Shown here: piece after piece, positions 62,024 to 64,000 of the stretch | How the letters are laid out: every line of letters begins with the position of its first letter | Position numbering within the stretch: position 1 is the first letter of the stretch | Virus record (IMG/VR): IMGVR_UViG_3300031227_000028 | Location: 1-64,000 of that record | Source: a virus | DNA: 64,000 bases | Strand: one strand, 5' to 3' | Notes under the pieces: model-generated | What the model was told of the DNA's origin: nothing | What the model saw: only the letters and a program-made list of their open reading frames with translations | Databases searched by the model: none | Program-made: the position numbers and the translations under genes

Positions 62024-63865
62024 TTAAACTATACGAACCTCTCTAGTTATATTATGAGCTTCTGGACCATATCCTAAGCTTGCAGTAACATTAAATAATC
62101 CTTTTATAGAACCATTTATTTGCCAAAAATATGTTAACCTTGTTGAAAATGGAAATTCAGCTATGTCCCAAGGATTAGCTGTTGGGTCAGATTCTGTAGC
62201 AGGAGAATTAACAAGTATTACATCATCAAAAGTAAAACTATATGTACTATTTGATATTTCCCATAATATATTATAATTATAATAATCATCAAACCCAGTA
62301 TTATTAAACTCTACCCATACAAACCAGTCAGTTGTTTCATTTCCTATTGATGTTGGTAATGGATAATTATTTGAATATACCCATCCTATTGCTGTTGTAT
62401 TAGTGGTATTATATACATTTAATCCTGTTTCTGATACTGTACTACCATTAGCAGTTATATTTAAAAAATGTGTACTATATGTAGTTGAAACATTCATTGG
62501 TTTCCAAGTAAAATCATATAAACCAGTTGTTCCTATTGAAACATTTTCTGTTGTATTAATTAATCCTAAATGTGCTATTGTATTTGTATCTAATTGGTTA
62601 AATTCAAAATCTTTACTAAATACACCATCACTAGTAATATTAACTTGAAAATTCATTGTCTTATATAAAAAATATTCCGCTAATCCTGCTGTGGTATTAG
62701 CCATTATAATATCATTAAGAGTTATTCCTGTTATTTCATCTTCAAATATAATTGAAAAATCTTCTGATTCATTTGCATCTAAATAATCTAACCAACTACA
62801 AATACTAGTATATCCTGGTGATATTGTTAATGTTATATTAGTATCAACATCCATTCTTGATGAACTATCTGAATTACAAGTATTACCCATCCATAAAGAA
62901 TAAGCACTTTCTGATGATAAACTAATATTATCTATTAAAGGTATAGATAAATTATTAGTTCTACTTAATGTAAAAATATATGTAAAATTTTTTAATTTAA
63001 TTGAACTTAAATCAATTAATCCTGTTGAGTCAGTACCTTCTATTATATTACCTGACATATTTTCGTATGAATATGATAAAGTATAATTTGTATGAACATT
63101 ATCTATCCCACTTGTATCATATGTAAATTGATAAGCAGTAATATAAGTTGATGGACTTATTGAATTTGTATATGTTCCTTGTAAAGCTGAACCAACAGCA
63201 AATCCATCAAAATGTAAAGCATTGAAAGTTAATGTATTATCACTACATACAATATCTGTACAAATAGAAGGGTCATTACAATCACCAGTTAAAACATTGG
63301 ATGCTACTATTTCTGAATTATATACTAAATCATTATAAGTTGATTGGAATGTATCAGAATAATATATATTATAATCATCGCAAGATATATTTCGTACAAT
63401 TATGGTTGCTGATTTATTTAAATTATTAGCATAAATATTACTACTATTAACTGCTATAAAATTTTCTCCCGATATTACATCTTCTGTAAAAGTTATATCA
63501 GTAATATCAACTACATTATTCCACTTTGTTTTTATTGATGACGAGTCAATAGTAAAATCAACAACACTTGTTTTTTCTAAATCAGATAAAGCTGAAACAT
63601 TAGTACTATCTCCATAATCATAAAAAGGTGCAGAACAATCTTCTGTCCATTCTTGTGAAACAATCCAATCAGAACAAACACTACTACCAACACAAAGATA
63701 ACCTAAAGGTGGTTCTGGAAAATAAGTAGTATATCCATCTGTTGTACATACTGAAGGACAAAAATTTTTTGTACATCCACTATTACCACCAAGTCCAAAA
63801 ACATTAATACTCAACAAAACCCCAACCAGTAAAAATATAAACATTAATCTTATTTTATTTTTCAT
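62024..63865 (-). CDS. Secreted Asn-rich surface protein
   Basis: A 613-residue protein with a signal peptide (MKNKIRLMFIFLLVGVLLSI, cleavage near NVFG). The mature N-terminus is cysteine-rich (CTKNFCPSVCTTDGYTTY), followed by long beta-rich parts with many N-x-S/T sites. It looks like archaeal surface glycoproteins. It could be a displayed receptor-binding or S-layer-like protein. Its start overlaps the stop of the preceding gene (ATGA). Confidence 0.65.
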   Translation of the reverse strand: MKNKIRLMFIFLLVGVLLSINVFGLGGNSGCTKNFCPSVCTTDGYTTYFPEPPLGYLCVGSSVCSDWIVSQEWTEDCSAPFYDYGDSTNVSALSDLEKTSVVDFTIDSSSIKTKWNNVVDITDITFTEDVISGENFIAVNSSNIYANNLNKSATIIVRNISCDDYNIYYSDTFQSTYNDLVYNSEIVASNVLTGDCNDPSICTDIVCSDNTLTFNALHFDGFAVGSALQGTYTNSISPSTYITAYQFTYDTSGIDNVHTNYTLSYSYENMSGNIIEGTDSTGLIDLSSIKLKNFTYIFTLSRTNNLSIPLIDNISLSSESAYSLWMGNTCNSDSSSRMDVDTNITLTISPGYTSICSWLDYLDANESEDFSIIFEDEITGITLNDIIMANTTAGLAEYFLYKTMNFQVNITSDGVFSKDFEFNQLDTNTIAHLGLINTTENVSIGTTGLYDFTWKPMNVSTTYSTHFLNITANGSTVSETGLNVYNTTNTTAIGWVYSNNYPLPTSIGNETTDWFVWVEFNNTGFDDYYNYNILWEISNSTYSFTFDDVILVNSPATESDPTANPWDIAEFPFSTRLTYFWQINGSIKGLFNVTASLGYGPEAHNITREVRIV

Positions 63866-64000
63866 TCTAACCCAATCTCCCCATCAATGTATGTAACATT
63901 AACAGCTGTTCCTGCACCATCATCATTAGTTGTAATATAATGAGCAGATATATTTGTTGATATTGTTGTATTAATATAATAGTTTGAAGTTATATTCCAT
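63862..64000 (-). CDS. Surface or fibre protein, C-terminal end only
   Basis: The last 45 codons of a minus-strand gene that begins beyond the right edge. The visible part (NITSNYYINTTISTNISA and following, ending YIDGEIGLE) has several N-glycosylation-type sites, like the neighbouring secreted proteins. The stop overlaps the next ATG. Confidence 0.6.
   Translation of the reverse strand, partial: WNITSNYYINTTISTNISAHYITTNDDGAGTAVNVTYIDGEIGLE

Overview
This AT-rich window reads as part of a large tailed (Caudoviricetes-type) virus or provirus genome whose host is most likely an archaeon. The tailed-virus evidence is a large terminase, a portal fused to a MuF-type domain, a T5-A1-like phosphoesterase and long fibre or baseplate proteins. 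The archaeal evidence is an MCM-type helicase, a PCNA-like clamp, an RFC-like loader, a family B polymerase, an archaeal-eukaryotic-type primase, TATA-box promoters, intron-bearing tRNA genes and a tRNA-Tyr with a C1:G72 pair. The host group cannot be fixed from sequence alone. A tRNA-Ile with a UAU anticodon, unusual in archaea but known in Nanoarchaeum, and Asn-rich secreted proteins are compatible with a DPANN-like host, but this is inference.

Layout. Positions 1-20996 lie on the minus strand. They hold a secreted fibre-like protein running off the left edge, small structural genes, portal-MuF, large terminase, a holin-like and transglutaminase-like pair, then about 40 small genes, many of them zinc ribbons or HTH proteins. 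A noncoding RNA-like region with an intron-bearing tRNA lies at about 10.9-11.85 kb. A 745-bp divergent intergenic region (20997-21741) with repeated AAAAGTATATA iterons and perfect palindromes is the probable replication origin. From 21742 to 57723 everything is on the plus strand: MCM, small genes, primase, nuclease-helicase, clamp, clamp loader, a 7-deazaguanine block (precursor transporter plus two tandem DpdA/TGT-like enzymes plus a GNAT-like protein), DNA polymerase, resolvase, ligase, a 22-gene tRNA cluster covering all 20 amino acids, a CCA-adding enzyme and a glycosyltransferase/methyltransferase block. From 57709 to 64000 the strand is minus again, with the phosphoesterase and tail or surface proteins. 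If the genome is circular or circularly permuted, these continue the minus-strand structural block.

How the parts may work together. The replication proteins form an almost self-sufficient archaeal-style replisome. Several proteins end in clamp-binding (PIP-box-like) peptides: GLDKWF in the polymerase and in the putative loader subunit, GLEKWY in the GNAT-like protein, and QKGLFDF or QKGLFEF in the two TGT-like enzymes. This suggests that base modification is physically coupled to the sliding clamp. The tRNA cluster and CCA enzyme would support translation of AT-rich viral genes. A promoter-leader cassette (TATA box, AT-repeat leader, GGAGAT ribosome site, often ATGGATGAAAAA start) recurs at least nine times on both strands and probably defines a co-regulated small-gene regulon.
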